Below, in pieces: positions 9,385 through 18,004 of a stretch of DNA of 38,621 bases. Each line of letters opens with the position of its first letter. The first letter of the stretch is position 1. The notes below the pieces were generated by a model, which saw nothing but the letters and a program-made list of their open reading frames with translations, did not search any database and was not told where the DNA came from. This stretch comes from Candidatus Woesearchaeota archaeon (GTDB lineage: Archaea; Nanobdellota; Nanobdellia; Woesearchaeales; ARS49), in assembly GCA_016929895.1 (NCBI GenBank), contig JAFGHW010000027.1, forward strand, positions 1-38,621, in the 5' to 3' direction. Position numbers and translations under genes: made by a program.

Positions 9385-9594
9385 TTAGGATTCTTTCTCT
9401 AATTCCCGCAGTTCCTTTACAACATTAGTCACATCGTCATCAGTTAATCCGTGTGCTTTGCATCCTATTTCTATGCTTTCTGCTTGTGCACCAGGGCATC
9501 CTACACAGCCCATTCCTGCTTTCATAAGTATTTCTGCTGCTTTTTCTTGGTATTTTGCTAGTACTTCGCCTATTTTTGTTTCTTTGGTTATCAT
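9385..9594 (-). CDS. DUF1858-domain small redox-type protein
   Basis: MITKETKIGEVLAKYQEKAAEILMKAGMGCVGCPGAQAESIEIGCKAHGL, typical DUF1858 pattern. Confidence 0.85.
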   Translation of the reverse strand: MITKETKIGEVLAKYQEKAAEILMKAGMGCVGCPGAQAESIEIGCKAHGLTDDDVTNVVKELRELEKES

Positions 9595-9619
9595 ATTCCA
9601 ATGCTATTTCTCGCATTAT

Positions 9620-10111
9620 TTAAAGATTCTGCTTTTCCCAATGAACAATAAATGCTTTTATTTTTTGTAATTTTCTAAACTCCCTCAAATAACCCCCATT
9701 ATCAATATTTATTGAATACTGATACCAGTCAGGCTTTTTTTTCTTGATAAATGAAAGGAATTTTTTCTGGATTTCAGGATTCCATGTATTATACTCTTCC
9801 TGTGTTGGGCATAAATAATCTTTTTCACAGAATTTTCTTTTTCTTAAATCAATTCCTTTGTTATTTGCTGGATGCAAAGGGCATACAACTTTCCTGCCAA
9901 TAAACACTTGATTATTGCAGACTCCGCATTTTCTTGTTTCTCCGCTGTTTTCTCTTTTTGCAAAAGTTTCTGCATTCCCTGCTGCGTTAAACACTGCAGT
10001 ATTCACTTTTATTGCAGAAGTTAATTCTCTTTTAGCGGGGCTTTTTCTTGGAGCTATGCAGCAGCCCATGCAAAAATAGCTTCCAAATGTGCAGAGTTCG
10101 GTTTTATTCAT
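9620..10111 (-). CDS. Hypothetical Cys-rich protein
   Basis: Intact 163-aa ORF with CTFGSYFCMGCC, CGVCNN and CPLHP/CEKDYLC cysteine clusters. Confidence 0.6.
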   Translation of the reverse strand: MNKTELCTFGSYFCMGCCIAPRKSPAKRELTSAIKVNTAVFNAAGNAETFAKRENSGETRKCGVCNNQVFIGRKVVCPLHPANNKGIDLRKRKFCEKDYLCPTQEEYNTWNPEIQKKFLSFIKKKKPDWYQYSINIDNGGYLREFRKLQKIKAFIVHWEKQNL

Positions 10112-10164
10112 TTAGGCGTTTATAATGAAAAGCTTTTTAAATGCTTTGCTTATAAACTGCAAAC

Positions 10165-10551
10165 ATGATAAATTGCGAAGAATGCGGCGCCAAATGCTGC
10201 AGGTATATTGCAGTAGAAACAGACCCTCCTGATTGTCTTGATGATTGGGACCAAATTAAGTGGCTGCTAATGCATGAAGGTGTTAGTGTTTACTTGGACA
10301 ATGAAGACGATTGGATTATTGAGGTTACTACTAAATGTAAGAATCTTGGCCCGGGTAATAAATGCAAGATTTATAATAATCATCCTGATTTATGCAAGGA
10401 CCATGATATTAAAACTTGTGTCATGAATGGCAAAGGAAAAGTTGAAAAAATATTGTTTAAGACTGCTGAAGATGTTGATAGTTATCTTAAAAAAACCGGT
10501 CTTGACAAAAGTTTGCCTAAAGAATGCCCAAAAACTAGTAGAAACTCTTAA
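10165..10551 (+). CDS. YkgJ-like cysteine-cluster protein
   Basis: MINCEECGAKCCRYIAVE ... CKNLGPGNKCKIYNNHPDLCKDH. Confidence 0.8.
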   Translation: MINCEECGAKCCRYIAVETDPPDCLDDWDQIKWLLMHEGVSVYLDNEDDWIIEVTTKCKNLGPGNKCKIYNNHPDLCKDHDIKTCVMNGKGKVEKILFKTAEDVDSYLKKTGLDKSLPKECPKTSRNS

Positions 10552-10590
10552 ATATTGTTCTTTCTTTGAATATGCAAAAAACAGGTGAAA

Positions 10591-11205
10591 ATGATAAACA
10601 TTCTATACGTACTTGTCGGCGTTATTATTTTATGGTTTATCATAGACTTTGTTTTGCTTTCTTGGGATGTGCGCAAGAATAAGATTTTTCAGGTTTGTTT
10701 TAAATACAAGCCTAAGTCTGTAAAGTTTAATCTTCCGAAAATAGAATCCAAAGAGAAAGAATCTTTTTGGTTTTTTATGGTTGCTTTTTTTCTGTGCCTT
10801 GGATTGATTATTGCTGAGTTTATTATGTTTTTGCCTGAAACAGGCATTATTAATTATATCGGTGCAGTTATTGTTTTAATTGCTGGTTTGATTCGGATTT
10901 GGTCTAGAAGTGTTTTGCATAAATTTTTTACTTTGCAGGTTTTGATTCAGGAAAAGCATGAATTAATCCGGATTGGACCTTATCATTTTATTCGCCACCC
11001 AGGATATCTTTCTCTTTTATTATTTTTGCTTGGTTTGGGTATTGCTTTTTCTTCTAAGTTCGGTCTTGCTTTATTGATTATTTTATTTGTTCCTTCATTG
11101 GTTTATAGAATTGTCAAAGAAGAAGAACTAATGCTTGCTAAATTCGGAAAAGATTATATATATTACATTAATTCTACTAAGAGATTGATTCCATTTGTTT
11201 ACTAG
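10591..11205 (+). CDS. Isoprenylcysteine carboxyl methyltransferase (ICMT)-like membrane protein
   Basis: Multiple TM segments and LIRIGPYHFIRHPGYLSLLLFLLGLG...EEELMLAKFGKDYIYY. Start could be GTG 10585 or ATG 10591. Confidence 0.82.
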   Translation: MINILYVLVGVIILWFIIDFVLLSWDVRKNKIFQVCFKYKPKSVKFNLPKIESKEKESFWFFMVAFFLCLGLIIAEFIMFLPETGIINYIGAVIVLIAGLIRIWSRSVLHKFFTLQVLIQEKHELIRIGPYHFIRHPGYLSLLLFLLGLGIAFSSKFGLALLIILFVPSLVYRIVKEEELMLAKFGKDYIYYINSTKRLIPFVY

Positions 11206-11217
11206 GGTGGTGTTTGT

Positions 11218-11922
11218 ATGACTGAATTATTGTATATGGATGATTGCTATTTGAAAGAGTTTGAAGCTGTTGTTACAAGGGTGGATGGCAAATTTATTGT
11301 TTTAGACAAAACTGCTTTTTATCCGCAAGGCGGAGGTCAGCCAAGCGATTCTGGCAAGTTAATTAAAGATAATGCGGAATTTAAAGTTCTTTTTGCTAAA
11401 AAGATTGGTTCTGATGTTAGCCATGAAATAGACAGAGAAGGTATTCGAGTTGGTGATAAGGTTAAAGGAATACTTGATTGGGATAATAGGTATTTGTTGA
11501 TGAAGAATCATACTGCCGCGCATATTCTTTGTGAAGTGATACATAAAGAAACCGCTGCTTTGATTACTGGAAACCAGTTAAATAGTGATAAAAGCAGGAT
11601 TGATTTTAATTTGGAAAATTTTAATCGCGAAGAATTAAAAATTTATGCAGATAAAGCTAATGAAATAGTAAAAAAGGACTTGCCTATCAAGATTTATAGC
11701 AAGCCAAGAGAAGAAGTTATGAAAATTCCTTCTATTACTAAATTGGCTAATGTTCTTCCTCCTGCGGTCAAGGAATTAAGAATTGTTGAGATAGAGGGTT
11801 TTGATATTCAGGCAGATGGCGGAACTCATGTAAAAACAACAAAAGAAGTTGGAGAGATTGAAATTATAAGTGCTGAAAATAAAGGCAAGAATAACCGGAG
11901 AGTTTATTTTAGATTGAAATGA
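11218..11922 (+). CDS. alaX: Alanyl-tRNA editing protein AlaX
   Basis: FYPQGGGQPSDSG, HTAAHIL (HxxxH), IQADGGTHVKTTKEVG. Confidence 0.92.
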   Translation: MTELLYMDDCYLKEFEAVVTRVDGKFIVLDKTAFYPQGGGQPSDSGKLIKDNAEFKVLFAKKIGSDVSHEIDREGIRVGDKVKGILDWDNRYLLMKNHTAAHILCEVIHKETAALITGNQLNSDKSRIDFNLENFNREELKIYADKANEIVKKDLPIKIYSKPREEVMKIPSITKLANVLPPAVKELRIVEIEGFDIQADGGTHVKTTKEVGEIEIISAENKGKNNRRVYFRLK

Positions 11923-12593
11923 CTAACCATGCAGGATTAATGGAATTATGGAAGCATGTTGAAAAGATAAACAGCACTAATTTTCCTAAAAATAATCTAA
12001 AACCTATAATGGGCAATGGCAAAATTGATAACCCAAAAATTATGTTTGTTTTCATTAACCCAACTATCAGAAATATTAGTTCTAATCCTTCCTGGAAAAG
12101 TTTCAGAGCCCCTTTTATTGGCACTAAGCAGGTTTGGAGGATTTTTCATAAGGCAGGATTGTTTGATAGCGAGCTAATTTACAGAATCAATAATAGTGCT
12201 GTTTGGTCAGTTGGTTTTGCAGAGACTGTTTACAAATTCCTGGAAAAAAAAGGTTTTTATTTTACAAATATTGTTAAATGGACTGGTCAGGATGCGGCTC
12301 TGCCTGATTCTCAAAAGATTGGATTGTTTCTTCCGATTCTTGAAAAAGAAATTGAATTGGTTAATCCAAAGTATATTGTTGCTTTTGGGCTGATTCCTTT
12401 TAAGCATTTAACTAAGAAAGATATTAAATTGTCAGATTATTTTTTAAAAGTTAAGAAGAATAATAGATTGGATAGTTTTGATGTTCAGATTGGCAGTAAG
12501 ACAAGAAAAATAATTCCTTGTTATTTTCCTGTTGGCCGCGGCAATCCCAAGAAAGCTGTTGAAATTCTTAAATTAGTTAATCAATTAAAGTAA
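11919..12593 (+). CDS. Uracil-DNA glycosylase superfamily protein
   Basis: NPKIMFVFINPTIRNISSNPSWKSFRAPFIGTKQVWRIFHKAGLF, FTNIVKW, IVAFGLIPF; overlaps alaX stop by 4 nt (ATGA). Confidence 0.75.
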   Translation: MTNHAGLMELWKHVEKINSTNFPKNNLKPIMGNGKIDNPKIMFVFINPTIRNISSNPSWKSFRAPFIGTKQVWRIFHKAGLFDSELIYRINNSAVWSVGFAETVYKFLEKKGFYFTNIVKWTGQDAALPDSQKIGLFLPILEKEIELVNPKYIVAFGLIPFKHLTKKDIKLSDYFLKVKKNNRLDSFDVQIGSKTRKIIPCYFPVGRGNPKKAVEILKLVNQLK

Positions 12594-12627
12594 ACCTTTA
12601 AAAACTCTGTTTTTCTTGTTATTTCCT

Positions 12628-13254
12628 ATGAAAATACTAAATTTGCACGCAAAGGCTTTAGTAGATATTCAATTGCCTGAGATAGAAATCAAGAAACTTC
12701 CTTCTAAAATTGGTTTAGTTGCTACTATCCAGCATTTAGACAAAATTAAAGAAATACAAAATCAATTGCCGCAATCTATTATTGGAGGGCAAGTCCTTGG
12801 CTGTAATACAAAATCTGCAGAAAAAATAATTAATCAAGTTGATGCTTTTTTGTTTATCGGTTCTGGCCAGTTTCACCCTATTGCAATTGCTTTAAAGACT
12901 AAAAAGCCTGTTTTTTGCTGGAATCCTTTTACAAAGGAGTCAAAAGAAGTGGAAAAAAAGGATATTGAATCTTATGAAAAGAAAAACAAGGCTTCACTAA
13001 CTAAATTTCTTAGCTCAAATAAAATAGGAATTTTGGTTTCTACTAAACCAGGCCAGTATAACATGGACAAAGCATTAAAACTTAAAAAGGAAAATAAGCG
13101 TAATAAAGAATATTACATATTTCAATTCGATACCTTAAATCCGATAGAGTTAGAGAATTTTCCATTTATTGAATGCTGGGTTAATACTGCTTGTCCTAGA
13201 ATCGCTGATGAAAAGGTTAATATTATAAATATTCAAGACCTTCCTGAGTTCTAA
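12628..13254 (+). CDS. Dph2-like diphthamide synthase homologue lacking N-terminal domain
   Basis: IGLVATIQHLDKI, GGQVLGCNTKSAEKI, FLFIGSGQFHPIAIAL, FGI/ILVSTKPGQ, WVNTACPRIADE match domains 2-3 of archaeal Dph2. ATG at 12628 follows TATA-like CCTTTAAAAA by ~28 nt. Confidence 0.8.
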   Translation: MKILNLHAKALVDIQLPEIEIKKLPSKIGLVATIQHLDKIKEIQNQLPQSIIGGQVLGCNTKSAEKIINQVDAFLFIGSGQFHPIAIALKTKKPVFCWNPFTKESKEVEKKDIESYEKKNKASLTKFLSSNKIGILVSTKPGQYNMDKALKLKKENKRNKEYYIFQFDTLNPIELENFPFIECWVNTACPRIADEKVNIINIQDLPEF

Positions 13255-13928
13255 TGAATCCAAAAATACTTGTTGGCTGTCCTGCTTCAGACCATAAAAG
13301 CTATTGTTTAAGGGAATATGCAGAAGCTGTTAAAAAACTTAATTATGATAATTTTGATATTTTACTTGTGGATAATTCTAAAGGAAATGATTATCTTTAC
13401 AAATTAAATCAGTTTGGTCTTAATGCAATTAAAGGTCCGTGGTTTGATAAAGCAAGAGATAGAATTATTTGCAGCAGAAATATTCTGAAAGAATATGCAT
13501 TAAAAAATTCTTATGATTTCTTGTTCAGCTTGGAGCAGGATGTTATTCCAGAGCCAAACACATTGCAAAGACTATTCAGGCACAACCTAAAAATAGTTTC
13601 AGGAGTTGTTAAGAATAATTTAAAGCACAATAATGAAACAAAACTTCTTCCAATGGTATATGTTGCCCACAAGCTAGACCCAACAGGTTTGGATTATATC
13701 AACGAAGAAGAATTAAAAAAACCCCGATTAATTGAAATTAAAGGTTGCGGGCTTGGTTGTGTTTTAATTCACAAAGATGTTTTAAAAAAAATTAGCTTCC
13801 GGTATAGCGGAGGTTTTGATGACATGATGTTCTGCAAAGATGTTATAGAAAATGGTTTTAGAATCTTTTTAGACACAGAAGTCCAGCCCAGGCATTTGCA
13901 CTCTAGTTGGAGAGGGATTGAAAAATAG
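13254..13928 (+). CDS. Glycosyltransferase-like (GT-A fold) protein
   Basis: KILVGCPASDHKSYCLREYAEAVKKLNYDNFDILLVDNSKGND...FLFSLEQDVIPEPNTLQRL; nucleotide-sugar-binding-like DXD region. Confidence 0.6.
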   Translation: MNPKILVGCPASDHKSYCLREYAEAVKKLNYDNFDILLVDNSKGNDYLYKLNQFGLNAIKGPWFDKARDRIICSRNILKEYALKNSYDFLFSLEQDVIPEPNTLQRLFRHNLKIVSGVVKNNLKHNNETKLLPMVYVAHKLDPTGLDYINEEELKKPRLIEIKGCGLGCVLIHKDVLKKISFRYSGGFDDMMFCKDVIENGFRIFLDTEVQPRHLHSSWRGIEK

Positions 13929-13965
13929 TAATTACCTTTAAAAACCCTCAAAATATCTTTTTCTT

Positions 13966-15162
13966 ATGGCCGAACTATTATCTCCGGTTTCAGACAGGGT
14001 AATGTTAAAAGCCGCAATAGATGCAGGTGCAGATGCTGTTTATTTTGGGCTTAAAAAATTGAATATGAGAGCTACTGCTAAGAATTTTGATTTAAAAGAA
14101 CTAAATGAAATTGTTAGCATCTGTCATTCCAATAATATCAAGGCATATCTTACAGTAAACTCTATAGTTTACAATGATGAGCTGGAAGAAATAGAAAAGA
14201 TAATTCGAGCAGCAAAGCAGGCAAATGTTGATGCAATTATATGCTGGGATACGGCGGTTATTAAGGAGTGCAAAAAGCAAAATATTGTTTTTCATATTTC
14301 TACCCAAGCGTCTGTTTCTAATATTAAATCTGCAGAATTTTACAAGGACTTGGGTGCTGAAAGAATTATTTTAGCCAGAGAATTAAATTTAAATCAAATT
14401 AAGGAGATAATTGAAAAAACAGGCATTGAAGTTGAAACATTTGTTCACGGAGCTATGTGTGTTTCAATCAGCGGAAGATGCTTTATGTCGCATTATTTGT
14501 TTAATCGTTCTGCAAATAGGGGTGATTGTCTTCAGCCTTGCAGAAGAAAGTATAAGATTACAGATATCGAAGAAAAGGATAATGAATTATTGCTTGGAGA
14601 AGATTATGTTTTGTCTCCTAAGGATTTGTGTGCTTTGCCATTCTTGGATAAATTAATCAATGCAGGTATAACTTGTTTTAAGATTGAAGGAAGAGTTCGT
14701 TCTCCGGAGTATATCAAAATAGTTACAGAAGTTTATAGAGAAGCAATTGATGCAGTTGAAAAAGGAGTTTTTAATGAAGCATTAATAAATAATCTTAGTG
14801 AAAAACTCAAAACAGTTTATAATCGTGGTTTTTCAGGCGGTTTTTATTTTAATTCTCCAACTGGAGATGATTTTTCTGATAAAGCAGGTTCTAAAGCCAC
14901 TACTAGAAAGGTCTATGCAGGGTTTGTAAAGAACTTTTTCAAAAAACCAATGGTTGCTGAAGTTCAGGTTGAAGCGAGCAAGTTAAGATTAGGAGACAAA
15001 ATTATGATTCAGGGTTCAACTACTGGTGTTAGAGAGATTATTATTGATTCAATGGAGATTGATAAAATGCCTGTTAAAGAAGTTGAAAAAAGAAATGCGG
15101 GAATCAAATTAAATTTTGTGGCAAGAGAGAATGATAAGGTTTTTATTATTAAATCTCTATAG
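13966..15162 (+). CDS. U32 peptidase-family protein (RNA hydroxylase RlhA/TrhP-like)
   Basis: AELLSPVSDRVMLKAAIDAGADAVYFGLKKLNMRA, HGAMCVSISGRCFMSHYLFNRSANRGDCLQPCRRKY, FKIEGRVRSPEY. Confidence 0.92.
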   Translation: MAELLSPVSDRVMLKAAIDAGADAVYFGLKKLNMRATAKNFDLKELNEIVSICHSNNIKAYLTVNSIVYNDELEEIEKIIRAAKQANVDAIICWDTAVIKECKKQNIVFHISTQASVSNIKSAEFYKDLGAERIILARELNLNQIKEIIEKTGIEVETFVHGAMCVSISGRCFMSHYLFNRSANRGDCLQPCRRKYKITDIEEKDNELLLGEDYVLSPKDLCALPFLDKLINAGITCFKIEGRVRSPEYIKIVTEVYREAIDAVEKGVFNEALINNLSEKLKTVYNRGFSGGFYFNSPTGDDFSDKAGSKATTRKVYAGFVKNFFKKPMVAEVQVEASKLRLGDKIMIQGSTTGVREIIIDSMEIDKMPVKEVEKRNAGIKLNFVARENDKVFIIKSL

Positions 15163-16096
15163 AAATATCTTCTTCAAAATTCGCGCTAAGTCCTTTTCCT
15201 AGAAAATATCCAAATTTATTAACAGAAGCGCCGAACATATCAAATAGCCCGGGTTTTGATTTGTATTCTTTAAATTCTGGTTCATCTATTTTTAATGTTG
15301 TTTTAATGTATTCTTTGACTTCATCGCGTCCGCCTAAATAATCTATATATCCTTTTTCTTTTGCTTCTGAGCCAAGCATTATAAACCCATCTGCATCTTT
15401 CATTACTTTTTCTTTTGGCATATCTCGGTTTTCAGCTACTGCGGTTATAAAATAATCATGCAATTTGTTTAATTTTTGTTGAAACATTAGTGCTTCTTCA
15501 GGTGTTAGTTCTTTGAATTTGTTTAGTGCATCTTTGTATTGGCCGGAAATTAATCTTCGATAAGTCATATTGTACCTGTTTAATAATCCTGCAAATTCTA
15601 CATACGAGCCGATTACTCCTATAGAGCCTGTTATTGACATTGGGTTTGCAAAAATAGTGTCTGCTGCTGTTGCTACCCAAAATCCTCCTGATGCTCCTGT
15701 TTCACGGATTAATGCTATTGTTGGTTTTTCTGCTTTTTTGATTGCGTCTGCGATTTCATAGCTTGCAACCGGGCTTCCTCCCGGAGAGTCTATTTCTATT
15801 ACTATTGCTTTTATTGCATCGTCTTTGTCTGCTTTTTTTATCCAGTCTACTATTTTTTGAGAAGCGGTTCCATCTGGCATAAATGTATCTTGTTGTCCTG
15901 TGCTTATTTTGCCTTTTACCGGTATTAATGCTGTATTTCCATTTATTAGCTCTACTGAAGGCGCAAATAAGTTAAACAAAATAAGTAAGAATATTGCTCC
16001 TATAACCAGGGTAAAAAGTGCTCCTATTACGGTTCTTGTTGTTTTTACAAAGAAGTCTATTGTTTCTAAAGTATTTCGTTTCACCTTTTTTTTCAT
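15149..16096 (-). CDS. sppA: Signal peptide peptidase SppA (S49 family)
   Basis: IVIEIDSPGGSPVASYEIADAIKK, RETGASGGFWVATAADTIFANPMSITGSIGVIG, N-terminal TM. Confidence 0.93.
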   Translation of the reverse strand: MKKKVKRNTLETIDFFVKTTRTVIGALFTLVIGAIFLLILFNLFAPSVELINGNTALIPVKGKISTGQQDTFMPDGTASQKIVDWIKKADKDDAIKAIVIEIDSPGGSPVASYEIADAIKKAEKPTIALIRETGASGGFWVATAADTIFANPMSITGSIGVIGSYVEFAGLLNRYNMTYRRLISGQYKDALNKFKELTPEEALMFQQKLNKLHDYFITAVAENRDMPKEKVMKDADGFIMLGSEAKEKGYIDYLGGRDEVKEYIKTTLKIDEPEFKEYKSKPGLFDMFGASVNKFGYFLGKGLSANFEEDISIEI

Positions 16097-16382
16097 TATA
16101 ATTGGTTTATCTTATTATCCTATTTAAATCTTTTTATAGTTCTCTTTACCATATTGCTTGTTAAAAATTGATAATACATGATATTGTGAAAGCGAGAGAA
16201 AGGTTTAACTTCTGTTTGCAAAGCAAACAGCTTATCGTTTATTCTCAAGCTTGAACAAAGAATGCCTTTGATCAAACCATCAAAAATCCAAAGCATTTTT
16301 GAGGTTCCAAAAATTTTATTTTTGAGAACTTTTCAAAAGTTTGTCAGAAACCTTTATAAAAAAGACCAATATTTTATAGGTT

Positions 16383-16727
16383 ATGGTTAAAAAAGGCTTG
16401 ACCCCTGCTGAAAAGCAGGCTCAGCAAGAAGAATTTGCGCGCAGAACGCCTTTTCCTAAGAATAACCAGGTTATTGGTATCTGCGAGCAAAGGGTTGGCG
16501 GCTCTAGAATGAGGGTTCGTTGTATGGACGGCAAAACCAGGATTTGCAGGATTCCTGGTAGATTAAAAAGAAGGCTTTGGATTCGGGAAAATGATATTTT
16601 GCTTATTGAGCCCTGGGAATTACAGGGTCATGAAAAAGGTGATGTTATTTACAAGTATCGTCCTATTCAGGTTGATATTTTAAAGAAAAAAGGTTTGTTA
16701 AAAGGTTTAGAAGCTGAAGAATTTTAA
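16383..16727 (+). CDS. eif1A: Translation initiation factor aIF1A
   Basis: NNQVIGICEQRVGGSRMRVRCMDGKTRICRIPGRLKRRLWIRENDILLIEPWELQ OB fold. Confidence 0.96.
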   Translation: MVKKGLTPAEKQAQQEEFARRTPFPKNNQVIGICEQRVGGSRMRVRCMDGKTRICRIPGRLKRRLWIRENDILLIEPWELQGHEKGDVIYKYRPIQVDILKKKGLLKGLEAEEF

Positions 16728-16740
16728 TGAGGTGATATGC

Positions 16741-17451
16741 GTGAAGAAAATAATTGCATATGCCGTTTTTTTGTTGTTAATAGTTTCTTTTGCTGCTGCA
16801 GATTTATGTAAGGAATCTGATGATGGAAAGGATTATGCAGAACAGGGTTATGTTAAGTATGGTGTTATTCAGTATGATGATTTGTGCGTTTTAAGTTTAG
16901 ATACAGATATGCGTGTGGAAGAGGGATTGTATCTTAAGGAATACTACTGTGACAAAGACACCGATGAAAGAAAACATAAAATTATAAATTGCGCTGATGA
17001 AGGTTTTGATAAATGTAAAAATGGACAGTGTGTAGGTGATTCTTCTTCTGATTCATCTGATTCTTCTCAAACCACAACTCCTGTTTATACTGGCCCTGAA
17101 TGCGGCAATAAAAAAATAGAAGCAGGAGAAGATTGTGATCCTCCTACTAAGATTTGTTATGTTGGTTCTGATATTGGTTTGTGTTCTGCAGCTTGCAAGT
17201 GTGAAATCAAGATTTCTTCTGGAACTTCTGATAGTACTGATTCAGAATCAGAAATAGTAGATGAAGAATCTGAAGAAACTACTGATACCGGGCCTGAAGA
17301 TGAAGAAAAACCTATTGAAACAAAGCAAAAAACTACTGCTGAAGACAAGGATGGTGTTTCTACTCAAAAAGACCGTTTGGCTTTGCCTAAGGAACCTAAA
17401 AGAGGTTTAGTCGGGCGGATATGGCATTGGTTTTGGGGCATGTTCGATTGA
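16741..17451 (+). CDS. Secreted Cys-rich protein with Ser/Thr/acidic linker and aromatic C-terminal tail
   Basis: Signal-peptide-like KKIIAYAVFLLLIVSFAAADLC. GTG start at 16741 after GAGGTGAT; ECGNKKIEAGEDCDPPTKIC; C-terminus GRIWHWFWGMFD. Confidence 0.65.
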   Translation: MKKIIAYAVFLLLIVSFAAADLCKESDDGKDYAEQGYVKYGVIQYDDLCVLSLDTDMRVEEGLYLKEYYCDKDTDERKHKIINCADEGFDKCKNGQCVGDSSSDSSDSSQTTTPVYTGPECGNKKIEAGEDCDPPTKICYVGSDIGLCSAACKCEIKISSGTSDSTDSESEIVDEESEETTDTGPEDEEKPIETKQKTTAEDKDGVSTQKDRLALPKEPKRGLVGRIWHWFWGMFD

Positions 17452-17529
17452 TTTCACTACTCCAGAATAGAAATGTTTATATATTTCTTACTGTATACCT
17501 CATCCTATATTACTAGAGGGGGTTTTAAC

Positions 17530-17937
17530 ATGGGCGCTATAAAAGTACTATTTATGCTTTGTTTGCTGGTTTTGAATTTTATCGGTGCATTTTTTTTGTT
17601 TACTAAATTGGCTGGCGGGGTTCCTTACTATTTGGAAATAATTTATATTCTTTTAGCTCTATTAGTTTCTTTAATTTACTTGCTTGGGGCAGGTTTTGAT
17701 GCAAAATGGTCTGGCGCAATTGGAACGATTTTATTTGCGCTTAATTTAGCTAATGCAGTTTGTTTGTATCTTGTCATTAGCGCATTTCTTTCATTTGTTT
17801 TATTGGTTCTGTTTAATTCAATAGGAATGCTGACAGCAATATTCTCTGTCAGTGATGAAGATGATGATTTTGAACCTATTGAAGAGCCTGTTGAAACATA
17901 TGATGTTGAAGAAAAAACTAAGAAAAGAAAGAAATAA
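17530..17937 (+). CDS. Hypothetical multi-pass membrane protein
   Basis: Four predicted hydrophobic segments then charged tail; ATG at 17530 preceded by AGAGGGGG. Confidence 0.6.
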   Translation: MGAIKVLFMLCLLVLNFIGAFFLFTKLAGGVPYYLEIIYILLALLVSLIYLLGAGFDAKWSGAIGTILFALNLANAVCLYLVISAFLSFVLLVLFNSIGMLTAIFSVSDEDDDFEPIEEPVETYDVEEKTKKRKK

Positions 17938-17976
17938 TGCAAAATTGCTGATCTATTGATATTGAGCAATTTTGCA
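17938..17976. repeat. Inverted repeat (12-bp perfect stem, 15-nt loop) between convergent genes
   Basis: TGCAAAATTGCT gatctattgatattg AGCAATTTTGCA. Confidence 0.7.
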
Positions 17977-18004
17977 GAATAGAAAAAAACAACTAAAAAT
18001 ATAA

